NCBI GenBank assembly: GCA_902489135.1
Contig: CABTYW010000009.1
Location: 1-42,243, forward strand
Source: an uncultured Synergistaceae bacterium
Lineage (GTDB): Bacteria > Synergistota > Synergistia > Synergistales > Dethiosulfovibrionaceae
Reading direction: 5' to 3'
Length of the DNA stretch: 42,243 nt
This document shows, one piece after another, positions 31,652-39,515 of this stretch. The notes beneath the pieces are model-generated. The model was not told where the DNA came from and ran no database searches. It saw nothing but the letters and a program-made list of their open reading frames with translations. Positions within the stretch are counted from its first letter, which is position 1; every line of letters starts with the position of its first letter. The position numbers were made by a program, and so were the translations under genes.

Positions 31652-33736
31652 ATGGGAATCAAAACGGAAGACATCAGAAGCATCGCCATTGTCGGACACG
31701 GAAGTTCCGGAAAGACCACACTTTCTGAAGCGTTGCTTTTTGATGCAGGCATGATGAGCCGCAGAGGCACAGTGGAAAACAAAAACACCCTTTCGGACTA
31801 CACCTCCGAAGAACAAAAACGCCAGATCTCCATAAGCACTTCGCTGCTGAACTTTGATCATCGCGGCAAAAAAGTTTTTGTGCTCGACGTGCCGGGGTAC
31901 GCCGATTTTATCGGAGATCTGCGCAGCTCGCTGCGCGTGGCGGGCTCGGCCGTAATGGTCGTCAGCGCCGTCGACGGCATTGAAGTTCAAACCGAGAAGG
32001 CGTGGGAATGGGCACAGGAATTTGAAACGTCCACCATCTTCTTCATCAACAAAATGGATCGCGAAAATGCCGATTATAACGGCGTCTTCGAGGAGATCCG
32101 CAAGAATTTGACCAAAGGCGCCTACCGCATCCTTCTTCCCATCGGCGCCGAAGAAGCCTTCAAGGGCGTGGTGGACGTCCTCAAAGACATTGCCTACGTT
32201 TACAATGACGACAGCGGAAAATTCGAAGAGGGCCCCATTCCCGAAGACATGCTCAGCGACGCCCACCGCGCCCGGGGCTACCTTGTGGAAGCCATCGTCG
32301 AAGAGGACGAAGACATGATGATGCGCTACCTTGACGGCGAGGATATTCCCATTGAAGAACTGCTTCCCGTGCTTCGCCGTTGCATCTACAAGTGCAAAAT
32401 TTTCCCCGTCATGCCCGGCTCCGCCGCCAGAAACATCGGCATAAAACAGCTGATGGACATGATCGTCGATTATCTTCCCAGCCCGCTGGAAATGCGTGAA
32501 CGTCCCGCCGTCAAGGGAGGGGAGAAGGAGATCACCATCAAAGCCGACGACGGCGCCACTTTCAGCGGACTGTGCTTCAAAGTTCTCGTCGACCCCTACG
32601 TGGGCAAACTGTCCTATATCCGCGTCAATTCCGGCAGACTGACCACCGACGATCCCATTTACAACGTCACCCAAGGGCAGGAAGAACGCATCAGCACCTT
32701 CAAGATCATGCAGGGCAAGGAAAGTTCCGACGTCAAGGAAGTCACCACGGGCATGATCGTGGCCATTCCCAAGCTCCAGAGCACCAAAGCCGGAGACACG
32801 CTGGGCAAGGCGGGCAGCACGGTGGTGTATCCCCAAATTCAATTCCCCAAGCCCGTCTTCTCCGTGGCCGTGGACCCCGAGACCCGCGCCGACGAGGACA
32901 AATTGGGCTCGGCCATTCACCGCATGATCGACGAAGATCCCACCGTCACCTTCGAGAAAAACGGCGAGACCAACGACAACGTGCTGTCGGGCATGGGCAA
33001 CCTCCACATTGAAATTACCCTGGCCAAGTTGAAAGAGCGCTTCGGCGTCAACTTGAAGACCCGGACGCCGCAGGTGGCCTATCGCGAAACCATCAGAAAA
33101 TCCGCCAAGGCCCAGGGAAAGCACAAGAAGCAGACCGGCGGCCACGGCCAATACGGCGACGTTTCCATCGAGTTCAGCCCGCTGCCGCGCGGAGAGGGCT
33201 TCGTCTTCGAGGACAACATCACCGGCGGCACCGTGCCGAAACAGTACATTCCCGCCGTCGAAAAAGGCCTGAAGGAATGCCTCAGCAAGGGCGTCCTCGC
33301 GGCTTACCCCACAGTGGACTTCAAAGCGTCGCTGTACTTCGGTTCCTACCACGAAGTGGACTCTTCGGAAATGGCCTTTAAAACCGCCGCCCATTTGGCT
33401 TTCAAAAAGGGCATGAGCGAAGCCATGCCCATCCTGCTGGAGCCCATTATGGACGTGAAAGTCATCGTGCCCGAACAATATCTGGGTGACGTCATGGGCG
33501 ACTTCAACACGCGTCGCGGCCGCATCATGGGCGTTGACAGCATCGGACACCTTCAGGCGGTCAAAGCCCAGGTGCCCCAGGCGGAGATGTTCAAGTACGC
33601 CATCCAGCTGAGATCCATGACTTCGGGACGCGGAACCTTCGAAATGAGCTATTCGCATTACGATACCGTTCCCGATGAGATCACCAAGAAAATCATCGCG
33701 GAACGCCAGGGGCTTCTTAAGGAAGAAGAGGAGTAG
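31652..33736 (+). CDS. Elongation factor G-like GTPase (EF-G paralogue)
   Basis: A 694-residue five-domain translational GTPase. The G1 loop is GHGSSGKTT (15-23), unlike the AHIDAGKTT of canonical EF-G. The G3 motif is DVPGYADF (79-86), with Tyr83 where canonical EF-G has the catalytic His of DTPGHVDF. NKMD is present, and domains III-V follow with GGHGQYGDV and GDVMGDFNTRRGRI. These changes mark the EF-G-like/EF-G2 group, whose role in elongation, recycling or stress is not settled. It is therefore probably not the main fusA, which is usually beside rpsL-rpsG. ATG 31652 has AGAGGAGG about ten bases upstream; an upstream ATG 31601 is less likely. Confidence 0.9.
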   Translation: MGIKTEDIRSIAIVGHGSSGKTTLSEALLFDAGMMSRRGTVENKNTLSDYTSEEQKRQISISTSLLNFDHRGKKVFVLDVPGYADFIGDLRSSLRVAGSAVMVVSAVDGIEVQTEKAWEWAQEFETSTIFFINKMDRENADYNGVFEEIRKNLTKGAYRILLPIGAEEAFKGVVDVLKDIAYVYNDDSGKFEEGPIPEDMLSDAHRARGYLVEAIVEEDEDMMMRYLDGEDIPIEELLPVLRRCIYKCKIFPVMPGSAARNIGIKQLMDMIVDYLPSPLEMRERPAVKGGEKEITIKADDGATFSGLCFKVLVDPYVGKLSYIRVNSGRLTTDDPIYNVTQGQEERISTFKIMQGKESSDVKEVTTGMIVAIPKLQSTKAGDTLGKAGSTVVYPQIQFPKPVFSVAVDPETRADEDKLGSAIHRMIDEDPTVTFEKNGETNDNVLSGMGNLHIEITLAKLKERFGVNLKTRTPQVAYRETIRKSAKAQGKHKKQTGGHGQYGDVSIEFSPLPRGEGFVFEDNITGGTVPKQYIPAVEKGLKECLSKGVLAAYPTVDFKASLYFGSYHEVDSSEMAFKTAAHLAFKKGMSEAMPILLEPIMDVKVIVPEQYLGDVMGDFNTRRGRIMGVDSIGHLQAVKAQVPQAEMFKYAIQLRSMTSGRGTFEMSYSHYDTVPDEITKKIIAERQGLLKEEEE

Positions 33737-33761
33737 TCCCCGACTTCCCCGAAGACCGCGA

Positions 33762-33807
33762 GCCATGCCCGCACCGACTGCGGCGTTTGTGTCGGTGCGG
33801 GCATGGC
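33762..33807 (+). repeat. Perfect 17-bp inverted repeat after the EF-G paralogue
   Basis: GCCATGCCCGCACCGAC (33762-33778) and its exact complement (33791-33807) flank a 12-base loop. No T-run follows, so it is not a textbook terminator. It may protect the 3' end, act as a U-less terminator or slow read-through into tpiA. The gap to tpiA is GC-rich and otherwise shows no gene. Confidence 0.75.
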
Positions 33808-33917
33808 ACAGCGACTTTGAAATCGCATGGAGCGCCGCGCGTTTTTTGCGTTGTCGCTTCGCAGCGGCCCGCCGGCCGGCCCCGGTGGCAAAAATATAAG
33901 TTGACGATGAGGTGCCC

Positions 33918-34670
33918 ATGAAAAAAATTTATCTTTTCGGCAATTGGAAAATGAATCATTCCATGGGGGAGACTCAGCTTTTTGCCAAAGAGCTGTCGGA
34001 TCTCTTCGACGCCCGAAGCCAACTTAAAGAACGGACGGAGTTTTGCATTTTCCCGGCCTTTCCTTTGATTTCCCAGGCGGCGGAACGCCTGACGCCTTTG
34101 GGAGTTTCCACGGGCGCTCAGAACGTGAGCGAGCACAGCTCCGGAGCCTTTACCGGCGAAGTGGCGCCGCAAATGCTTGCCGATGCGGGCGCACGTTTCG
34201 TGCTGGTGGGACACAGTGAGCGGCGACGTCTCTACGGCGAATCCTCGGAACTGGTCAATCTCAAGGCGAAAAATTGCTTTTCCAGCCATCTGACGCCGGT
34301 GCTTTGCATCGGTGAAACGCTGGAAGAACGGGAAAACGGAAAAACTTTCGACGTTATCGGGCAACAGATTGCGGCCGGGACAAAGGACTTTCCGAAAGAC
34401 GCCTTTTTCCTTGCGGCTTATGAACCGGTGTGGGCCATCGGAACAGGTCGGGCGGCCCGCCCCGAGGACGCCGAAGAAGTCTGCGCCTTCATCAAAACGT
34501 TGCTGAACGTGCCGGTGCTGTACGGCGGCTCAGTCAATCCTTCCAATTCGGCGGGATTGTTCTCCCGAAACTCCATTGACGGCGGCCTGATCGGCGGCGC
34601 GTCACTCAAAGCCTCGGAGTATCTTTCAATTCTGGAAAACTTCAGGATCAGCGAAGCCGGCGGGTCATAA
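33918..34670 (+). CDS. tpiA: Triosephosphate isomerase
   Basis: The glycolytic enzyme interconverts dihydroxyacetone phosphate and glyceraldehyde-3-phosphate. The 250-residue TIM barrel has Lys11 (GNWKMN), catalytic His99 (LVGHSERR), catalytic Glu169 (YEPVWAIGTG) and the phosphate loops YGGSVNPSN and GGLIGGASL. ATG 33918 follows GAGG by five bases. It stands alone here and is not next to gap-pgk, which is the more common arrangement. Confidence 0.97.
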   Translation: MKKIYLFGNWKMNHSMGETQLFAKELSDLFDARSQLKERTEFCIFPAFPLISQAAERLTPLGVSTGAQNVSEHSSGAFTGEVAPQMLADAGARFVLVGHSERRRLYGESSELVNLKAKNCFSSHLTPVLCIGETLEERENGKTFDVIGQQIAAGTKDFPKDAFFLAAYEPVWAIGTGRAARPEDAEEVCAFIKTLLNVPVLYGGSVNPSNSAGLFSRNSIDGGLIGGASLKASEYLSILENFRISEAGGS

Positions 34671-34837
34671 GTCGCCGGTGCAAAAAAGCGTTGTGTGCAT
34701 GAAGCCGTTTTTCGTTGCTTGTGCCGCATTCGTTATAAGTCTGAAATCATGCGGTGTGCGCTGTATAAAAATTCCGGTGCACGGTGAAAATATTGCAATT
34801 TCAGGCCATAACGCAACATAAGATACATTATAGGACA

Positions 34838-34846
34838 TGATAAAAT
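34838..34846 (+). promoter_or_regulatory. Extended -10 promoter of the coiled-coil gene
   Basis: TGATAAAAT, identical to the elements at 323-331 and 31573-31581, lies about 110 bases before the start codon. No good -35 is visible. The 34671-34837 part of the gap is AT-richer and holds only a 40-codon frame without a ribosome site. Confidence 0.5.
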
Positions 34847-34957
34847 TTTCCCGGGCAGTGCCTTCACCCTGCTCTTTTAAGTTCTCCCTTATGAATGCGC
34901 TTACTTTGAGCGGCGGAAAATCCGCATCAAATATTATTTCAGGAGGTCATCACCACC

Positions 34958-35377
34958 ATGAACAATGAAAAAATCGCACAGGTACTGGGCAAGTACGGAT
35001 GGAAGAAAATCGCCGTGGCCGTCGTCGTGGTCATCCTCGCTCTCAACGTTCTTGTCACCCTGGTGAACGGAAAGTACAATTCTTTGAAAGCCGAAGTGGA
35101 CCAGATCAAGGCGACTTCGGCGGCAGTGGCGCCCACCGACGAACTGGCTCAGCTGAAAGGCAAATTTGAAGCCCTCAAGGCGGAGCTTCAGTCGGTTTCG
35201 ACTTCCGTCGAAGAACTGGCTCAGCTGAAAGGCGAATTTGAAGCCCTCAAAGCGGAGCTTCAGTCGGTTTCGACTTCCGTCGAAGAACTGAAAAAGGCCA
35301 ATGCCGCCCTCGTAAAAGCTAACTACGATCTCTTCAAGGCCCAGGCCGAAGCCATGGGCGCTCTTACCAAAGAATAA
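34958..35377 (+). CDS. Membrane-anchored coiled-coil protein with internal tandem duplication
   Basis: A 139-residue protein with one membrane helix near the N-terminus (about 17-37, IAVAVVVVILALNVLVTLV) preceded by basic residues, so it is probably a signal anchor with the C-terminal part outside. Residues 62-109 are two nearly identical 24-residue units (ELAQLKG(K/E)FEALKAEL, then QSVSTSVE), predicted helical coiled coil, followed by an Ala/Lys-rich helix to the end. AGGAGG lies about ten bases before ATG 34958, and the gene has its own promoter and terminator. The plan resembles Lpp-like or spacer coiled-coil envelope proteins, but there is no lipobox cysteine. Function unknown. Confidence 0.85.
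   Translation: MNNEKIAQVLGKYGWKKIAVAVVVVILALNVLVTLVNGKYNSLKAEVDQIKATSAAVAPTDELAQLKGKFEALKAELQSVSTSVEELAQLKGEFEALKAELQSVSTSVEELKKANAALVKANYDLFKAQAEAMGALTKE
35141..35284 (+). repeat. 72-bp tandem duplication inside the coiled-coil gene
   Basis: Bases 35141-35212 repeat at 35213-35284 with a period of exactly 72 and only about two differences (GGCAAA/GGCGAA and CTCAAGG/CTCAAAG). A third copy begins with GAACTG at 35285. Synonymous positions are almost unchanged, which indicates a recent duplication or gene-conversion upkeep. Confidence 0.92.
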
Positions 35378-35390
35378 GCGAAGCGAAGTC

Positions 35391-35424
35391 AGGCCCCCGG
35401 TTCTTTTCGATCCGGGGGCCTTTT
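35391..35424 (+). terminator. Intrinsic terminator after the coiled-coil gene
   Basis: AGGCCCCCGG (35391-35400) pairs with CCGGGGGCCT (35412-35421) around an 11-base loop, followed by TTTT. Confidence 0.88.
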
Positions 35425-35461
35425 GAGATCCGTTTTACGGTAAAAAAGAGTGAGACTGTTT

Positions 35462-36433
35462 ATGAATCCCCTGATAACCGTCATTGAGCCCGAAGGCCCC
35501 GAAGAATGGTTTGCGCCATTGAAACAATATTTTGACGTCAGGTTTTATCGCCCCTCAGAGGCATTGACCCCGGACCGCGTGTCGCCTCTGCTTGCTCCCT
35601 CCTTCGGCGTGGTGGTCACCTCGGCGACGTCCATCAGCGGCGAACAGATGGATGGCGCCGTCGGGCTGAAGATTATCGCCAAATGCGGCGGGGCGCCTTC
35701 AAACATCGACGTGGTCCATGCCCGGCGACGCGGCATAGTCGTAACCTGCACGCCCGGCGCCAACACGACCGCCATCGCCGAATACACCGTGATGCTGATG
35801 ATCGCCACGCTGCGCGGCTTTGACCGCCATCTTTCAGTGATACGACGCGGGCAATGGCGAAGCGCCGGCAGCCTGCTGGGGCATGACCTGAAAGATGCCG
35901 CGGTGGGCATTGTCGGATTAGGCGCCATCGGCACAGAAGTGGTCAAAAGACTGCAGCCCTTCGGCTGCAAAATCCACGTTTACACGCCCCATCCCGTCGC
36001 ACGGCGAGGCTGTAATTTTGTGGGCTCCCTTGAAGAGCTGCTTTCGCTCTGTGACGTGGTGAGTCTTCATTGCCCCGTGACGCCCAAAACGGTCAATCTG
36101 TTCAACGCCGAAAGACTTCGTCTCATGCGACCCGGCTCTATTTTGATCAATACGGCTCGAGGTGCGCTGGTCGACGAAGCGGCGTTGAGTGCTGCGCTCA
36201 AAAGCGGTCCTCTGGGCGCCGCCGCCGTCGACGTGTTTCAACAGGAACCTCCCCCGCCGGATCATCCCCTTCTGAGCTGTGAAAATGCTCTTCTTACGCC
36301 CCATTCGTCGGGATGGACGCTGGAAGCCCTGAGACGTGAATGTGCCGGTGCCGTCGATTCAATCATTGCCTTCCGCCGGGGAAGACCTGTTCCCGGCCTT
36401 TTAACGCGCAGTTTTTTTAACGCACGTCGTTGA
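35462..36433 (+). CDS. D-isomer-specific 2-hydroxyacid dehydrogenase
   Basis: A 323-residue NAD(P)-dependent dehydrogenase of the phosphoglycerate/glycerate/lactate family. It has the Rossmann loop GIVGLGAIGTEV (about 149-160), the substrate arginine in INTARGALVDE, the catalytic Glu in FQQEPPPPDHPL and the catalytic His in LTPHSSGWT. No ACT domain follows, so it is not a full-length SerA. The substrate cannot be told from sequence alone. ATG 35462 is the simplest start; GTG 35450 in frame is an alternative, and neither has a strong ribosome site. The gene follows the terminator at 35391-35424 closely. Confidence 0.9.
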   Translation: MNPLITVIEPEGPEEWFAPLKQYFDVRFYRPSEALTPDRVSPLLAPSFGVVVTSATSISGEQMDGAVGLKIIAKCGGAPSNIDVVHARRRGIVVTCTPGANTTAIAEYTVMLMIATLRGFDRHLSVIRRGQWRSAGSLLGHDLKDAAVGIVGLGAIGTEVVKRLQPFGCKIHVYTPHPVARRGCNFVGSLEELLSLCDVVSLHCPVTPKTVNLFNAERLRLMRPGSILINTARGALVDEAALSAALKSGPLGAAAVDVFQQEPPPPDHPLLSCENALLTPHSSGWTLEALRRECAGAVDSIIAFRRGRPVPGLLTRSFFNARR

Positions 36434-36948
36434 AAATTTCCACCGCCGTCATTTTCAGCGGCTGATGTTTTTCGAGACGCAACTTTTTTACAGTTTTTCG
36501 CAGAACCCCGACCTGCGACGTTCAATTTCAGCCGCTCATACTCTCATACAAGAAGTCAAAAGGCGCGGCGCCACGACGGAAAACACCACGTGATGTCCGG
36601 CAAGGAAAATTATTTCAAGCCCGACACAATTCATGAATCAAGTTCAGCACCATGCCTCAACTCTTTGATTGCAGTTGCGCCGGTGCACCCGCGTTGTTTC
36701 AGGCGCCGGGCGTGAGAGCACCCTGTCAAACAAGAGCCGAATTTTTTCAGCGTACTCATGTTCTTTCAGACATCGAGCGAAATGCGGCGCGTTGCCATAA
36801 CGTTGCGGCCGCTGCCCTATGGTTTTGATGCAAGGCGGCAGGTTTTGACCGCGGCACCATTGAGCGCGCAGCATTCTGCCAACAGGAGGAAGGTTTAACG
36901 GTTGTGAGCTTTCGGCCAAGTCACCGGGCTTTATGTCTTATAATGTTT
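36434..36948. other. 515-base convergent gap with no clear gene
   Basis: The gap lies between the ends of a plus-strand and a minus-strand gene. It holds T-rich stretches, a short inverted repeat AGCGGCTGA/TCAGCCGCT near 36464 and 36528, and a 91-codon minus frame (36644-36919, TTG start) whose product is basic and unlike any family I know. ATAAT-rich sequence at 36939-36957 may help end the minus-strand gene. Base composition is more mixed than in the neighbouring genes. It may be a decayed gene. Confidence 0.4.
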
Positions 36949-37872
36949 TTATATTATGGGACACCGGTCTTCGCCGTGCGAAGATTGAGCAAACAGCGTC
37001 GTTATTTTGCGCTCCAGCCGTTCTTTATCCAAAATCCACTGCGGTGCGACAAGCAGCGCCGGGCGCACGCCCGCCATCAGCCGTTGAATGATGGTGCCGT
37101 CGGGAAGGGCGAGCAGCGCGGCCAAAAGGCGCCGAAGGTACTGCTCTTCCGTAAGGGGGGTGAACTCCCCCGCCCGGTACAGACGCTCCAGTTCGGTGCG
37201 GCACGTCACATAAAGGGGATGAAATTTCAGCGCGTCAACTCCCCGTGCCGCCAGCCACAGAGCCGATTGTGTCAGCTGATCTTCGGCCTCGCCGGGAATT
37301 CCGGCGATGAGGTGGGCGCAAACCTTTAAAGGCGTGGGGGAAAGACGGCGCAGAGCCTTTTCCACGTCTTCAAGGCCGTGTCCCCGACGGAGCCATTTCA
37401 GTCCGGCGGGATCGACGGTTTGAACGCCCAACTCCACCCACGTTTCATAGCGTTCGGCCAAGACATTCAGCACATCCAGTGCACCTTGGGGCAGCAGATC
37501 GGGACGAGTGCTGACGGAAATTCCGCGCACGCAGGCTCCGAGACCCCGGGCCGTCTCCACGGCGGTTTTCAGGTGGCGCTGAAATTGCTCCAAGGGCTGG
37601 AAGGTCGCCGAATAACTTTGAAAATAAAGAATGACGCTCCGTGCGCCATAATGCCTCCACGCGCCCTGAACGCCCTGTTTGACCTGGTCTTCCAGGGAAA
37701 TCCCGCGGAGAAAAGCGCCGCTGCCGCCGCCGTTTTCGTCGCAGAAAATACAGCCGCCCCGGGTCAGACCATGACGATGGGGGCAGCCGGCGCCCGTGTC
37801 CAGTGCCACTTTTTGAACGCGTTCGCCGTAAGTCGCTCTCAATACCTGTGACCAACGCAGCAATTTTTTCAC
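36949..37872 (-). CDS. Radical SAM protein, YhcC/TIGR01212 type
   Basis: A 307-residue radical SAM enzyme. The cluster cysteines lie in GAGCPHRHGLTRGGCIFC (about 28-45), with the wide first spacing typical of the YhcC-like group rather than CxxxCxxC. LYFQSYSATFQPLE, SVSTRPD and HLIAGIPGE are further family motifs. The reaction is not firmly known to me. The start is GTG (37870-37872) with AAGGA about a dozen bases upstream. It lies 96 bases downstream of the M18 aminopeptidase gene on the same strand and may be co-transcribed. Confidence 0.88.
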   Translation of the reverse strand: MKKLLRWSQVLRATYGERVQKVALDTGAGCPHRHGLTRGGCIFCDENGGGSGAFLRGISLEDQVKQGVQGAWRHYGARSVILYFQSYSATFQPLEQFQRHLKTAVETARGLGACVRGISVSTRPDLLPQGALDVLNVLAERYETWVELGVQTVDPAGLKWLRRGHGLEDVEKALRRLSPTPLKVCAHLIAGIPGEAEDQLTQSALWLAARGVDALKFHPLYVTCRTELERLYRAGEFTPLTEEQYLRRLLAALLALPDGTIIQRLMAGVRPALLVAPQWILDKERLERKITTLFAQSSHGEDRCPII

Positions 37873-37968
37873 GGTTGTGCAGTTCCTTTGCGCAGAATTT
37901 CAGTCACGTCCGATGAAGAATTGAAGAACGGGGAAGGCTCTCGCTTTCCGCCGCCGCCGCATGACGCC

Positions 37969-39276
37969 TCATTCAAACTGAACCGATCGGTCGTCCTTTC
38001 GCCGGAGCGTCAGACCGTAATACACCGTCAGCGCCTTGACGAAATGATGAATGTCCCGGGCGCCGGCGGTTTCACAACAGCTGTGCATGGCCAGCTGCGG
38101 AAGGCCGACGTCCGCCGTGGGCACCGAAAGATGCGCGCAACTGATGTGTCCCAGCGTCGAACCGCCGGGCAGGTCGGCGCGGTTGCTGTAACGCTGAAAA
38201 GGAACGCCGGCCATCTTGCAGACTTCAGTGAACAGCGCGCCCGAAAGGCCGTCGGTGGCGTATTTCTGCGCGGCGTTGTATTTAATGACGATGCCGCCGT
38301 TGAGAACGGGAAACTCGCTGCCGTCGGCATATTCGGGATGGGCGGGATGAATGGCGTGACCGTTGTCGGCGGAAACCATAAAGCTCTGCGCCGCCGCGGC
38401 GTAGTATTCCTGATGGGTCATGCCCAGCGAGGCACAGACGCGGCGCAGCACGTCGTCGAGAAAGGTGGAATCGGCGCCCTGACGGGTGCCGCTGCCCACT
38501 TCTTCATTGTTGAAAAGACAGCAGACGGGCATGGATTGACTCTTTTTCGCCTTGAGAAATCCCTGAAGACAGCCCCAGGCGCATTCCAGATCGTCAATGC
38601 GGGGCGCGGCGATAAACTCCTCCTGAAGGCCGAAAAGCGTAGCGGGCGTGCGCGGATAAAGGAAAAGCTCCGTGCTTACAATGGCGTCGGCGCTGACGCC
38701 CGCCGTTTCGGCAATAAGGTTCAGGAAGGCGCCGTTTTTCCCCTTGCCGCTGAAAAGCGGCAGCATGTCCACGTTGGCCTTGAGCTCAACCCCCTTGTTC
38801 ATCTCGCGGTTCATGTGAATGGCCAAACCGGGGATGACCAGCAGATCGCGGTCGATACAAACAAGCTTGGACGCCAGACCGTTTTTTTCTTTGACGAAAA
38901 TCCGGCCCGCCACTGACAGCGGGCGATCCATCCACGACCTCATGACCATGCCGCCGTAGCCCTCAACGCTGAGTCTCACCGTGTCCCCCGCCGAGGGCAC
39001 CTCGCAATTCTGTCGAATTTTGAAGCAGGGAGAATCGGTGTGCGCCGCCGCAAGAAGAAAACTGACGGGGCGTTTTTCGGGAGTGCGAAAGGCCACCACT
39101 GCCGACTGGCCGCGCAGAGCGTAGTATTTGCCGTCGTTCTTCAGCTTCCATTCCTCGTTTTCCCAAAGGCGCGTGTACCCTGCGGCGTCAAGCTCATCGG
39201 CAACATTTTTCGCCGCGTGAAAACAGGTCGGACTGGAATCGAGAAAATCGAAAAGGCCCTTGATCATGTCAGACAT
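37969..39276 (-). CDS. M18-family zinc aminopeptidase
   Basis: A 435-residue cytosolic metallopeptidase of the aspartyl aminopeptidase (ApeB/DAP2) family, which trims N-terminal residues from peptides. Metal and catalytic motifs are present: AAAHTDSPC, the APRIDDL aspartate, CLFNNEEVGSGT, VSADNGHAIHP and the C-terminal LPQLAMHSCCE histidine. The length is normal. ATG 39274-39276 follows GGAGG on the minus strand. It is divergent from clpB and has its own promoter at 39347-39375. It fits peptide use in an amino-acid fermenter. Confidence 0.94.
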   Translation of the reverse strand: MSDMIKGLFDFLDSSPTCFHAAKNVADELDAAGYTRLWENEEWKLKNDGKYYALRGQSAVVAFRTPEKRPVSFLLAAAHTDSPCFKIRQNCEVPSAGDTVRLSVEGYGGMVMRSWMDRPLSVAGRIFVKEKNGLASKLVCIDRDLLVIPGLAIHMNREMNKGVELKANVDMLPLFSGKGKNGAFLNLIAETAGVSADAIVSTELFLYPRTPATLFGLQEEFIAAPRIDDLECAWGCLQGFLKAKKSQSMPVCCLFNNEEVGSGTRQGADSTFLDDVLRRVCASLGMTHQEYYAAAAQSFMVSADNGHAIHPAHPEYADGSEFPVLNGGIVIKYNAAQKYATDGLSGALFTEVCKMAGVPFQRYSNRADLPGGSTLGHISCAHLSVPTADVGLPQLAMHSCCETAGARDIHHFVKALTVYYGLTLRRKDDRSVQFE

Positions 39277-39346
39277 GGCGTTCCCCTCCGTTTTTACTTT
39301 GAGAAATTGTTCCGCGCTCCGCTAATTTCGCGACGGAACCCCGATA

Positions 39347-39375
39347 ATCATAGCATCAAGCCCGGCGTTTGCCAA
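39347..39375 (-). promoter_or_regulatory. Promoter of the M18 aminopeptidase gene
   Basis: Read on the minus strand: TTGGCA (39375-39370), a 17-base spacer ending in TGC, then TATGAT (39352-39347). It thus has both a -35 and an extended -10. The start would be near 39340, about 65 bases before the ATG. Confidence 0.75.
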
Positions 39376-39442
39376 GGAACGGCGCCGGTGCGCGCCGCCG
39401 CAGGAAATTTGTGAAAAAAACGTAAAATGTACCGGCGCACTA

Positions 39443-39471
39443 TTGACTGACCATAATTGACCATATATAAT
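39443..39471 (+). promoter_or_regulatory. Near-consensus clpB promoter with tandem TGACCATA repeat
   Basis: TTGACT (39443-39448), a 17-base spacer and TATAAT (39466-39471) make a strong housekeeping-type promoter. Inside it TGACCATAAT (39448-39457) and TGACCATATA (39458-39467) form a ten-base direct repeat, one helical turn apart, which could be an operator. No CIRCE element (TTAGCACTC-N9-GAGTGCTAA) is present. Confidence 0.8.
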
Positions 39472-39515
39472 ACGTCTTGAGTTGCAAGGCTTACGAATAG
39501 AAAGGAGATTTGCCT

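Noticed and set aside
31565..33919. Very long minus-strand open frame (784 codons) opposite the EF-G gene, and similar long frames opposite glmS, the carboxyltransferase gene and pgpH
   Set aside because: All lie antisense to well-identified genes in a GC-rich codon context, their translations look like shadow sequence rich in His, Arg and Gly, and no family is recognised.
34699..34821. 40-codon frame starting MKPFFVACAAFVISL, resembling a small secreted peptide
   Set aside because: No Shine-Dalgarno, no promoter close by, and the hydrophobic start is short; not enough to call a gene.
36904..37329. 141-codon plus-strand frame with AGGAGG a dozen bases upstream
   Set aside because: It is antisense to the radical SAM gene, whose cysteine motif and family signatures are clear.
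39277..39515. CIRCE heat-shock operator in front of clpB
   Set aside because: No TTAGCACTC-N9-GAGTGCTAA or close variant is present; only the TGACCATA direct repeat is seen.
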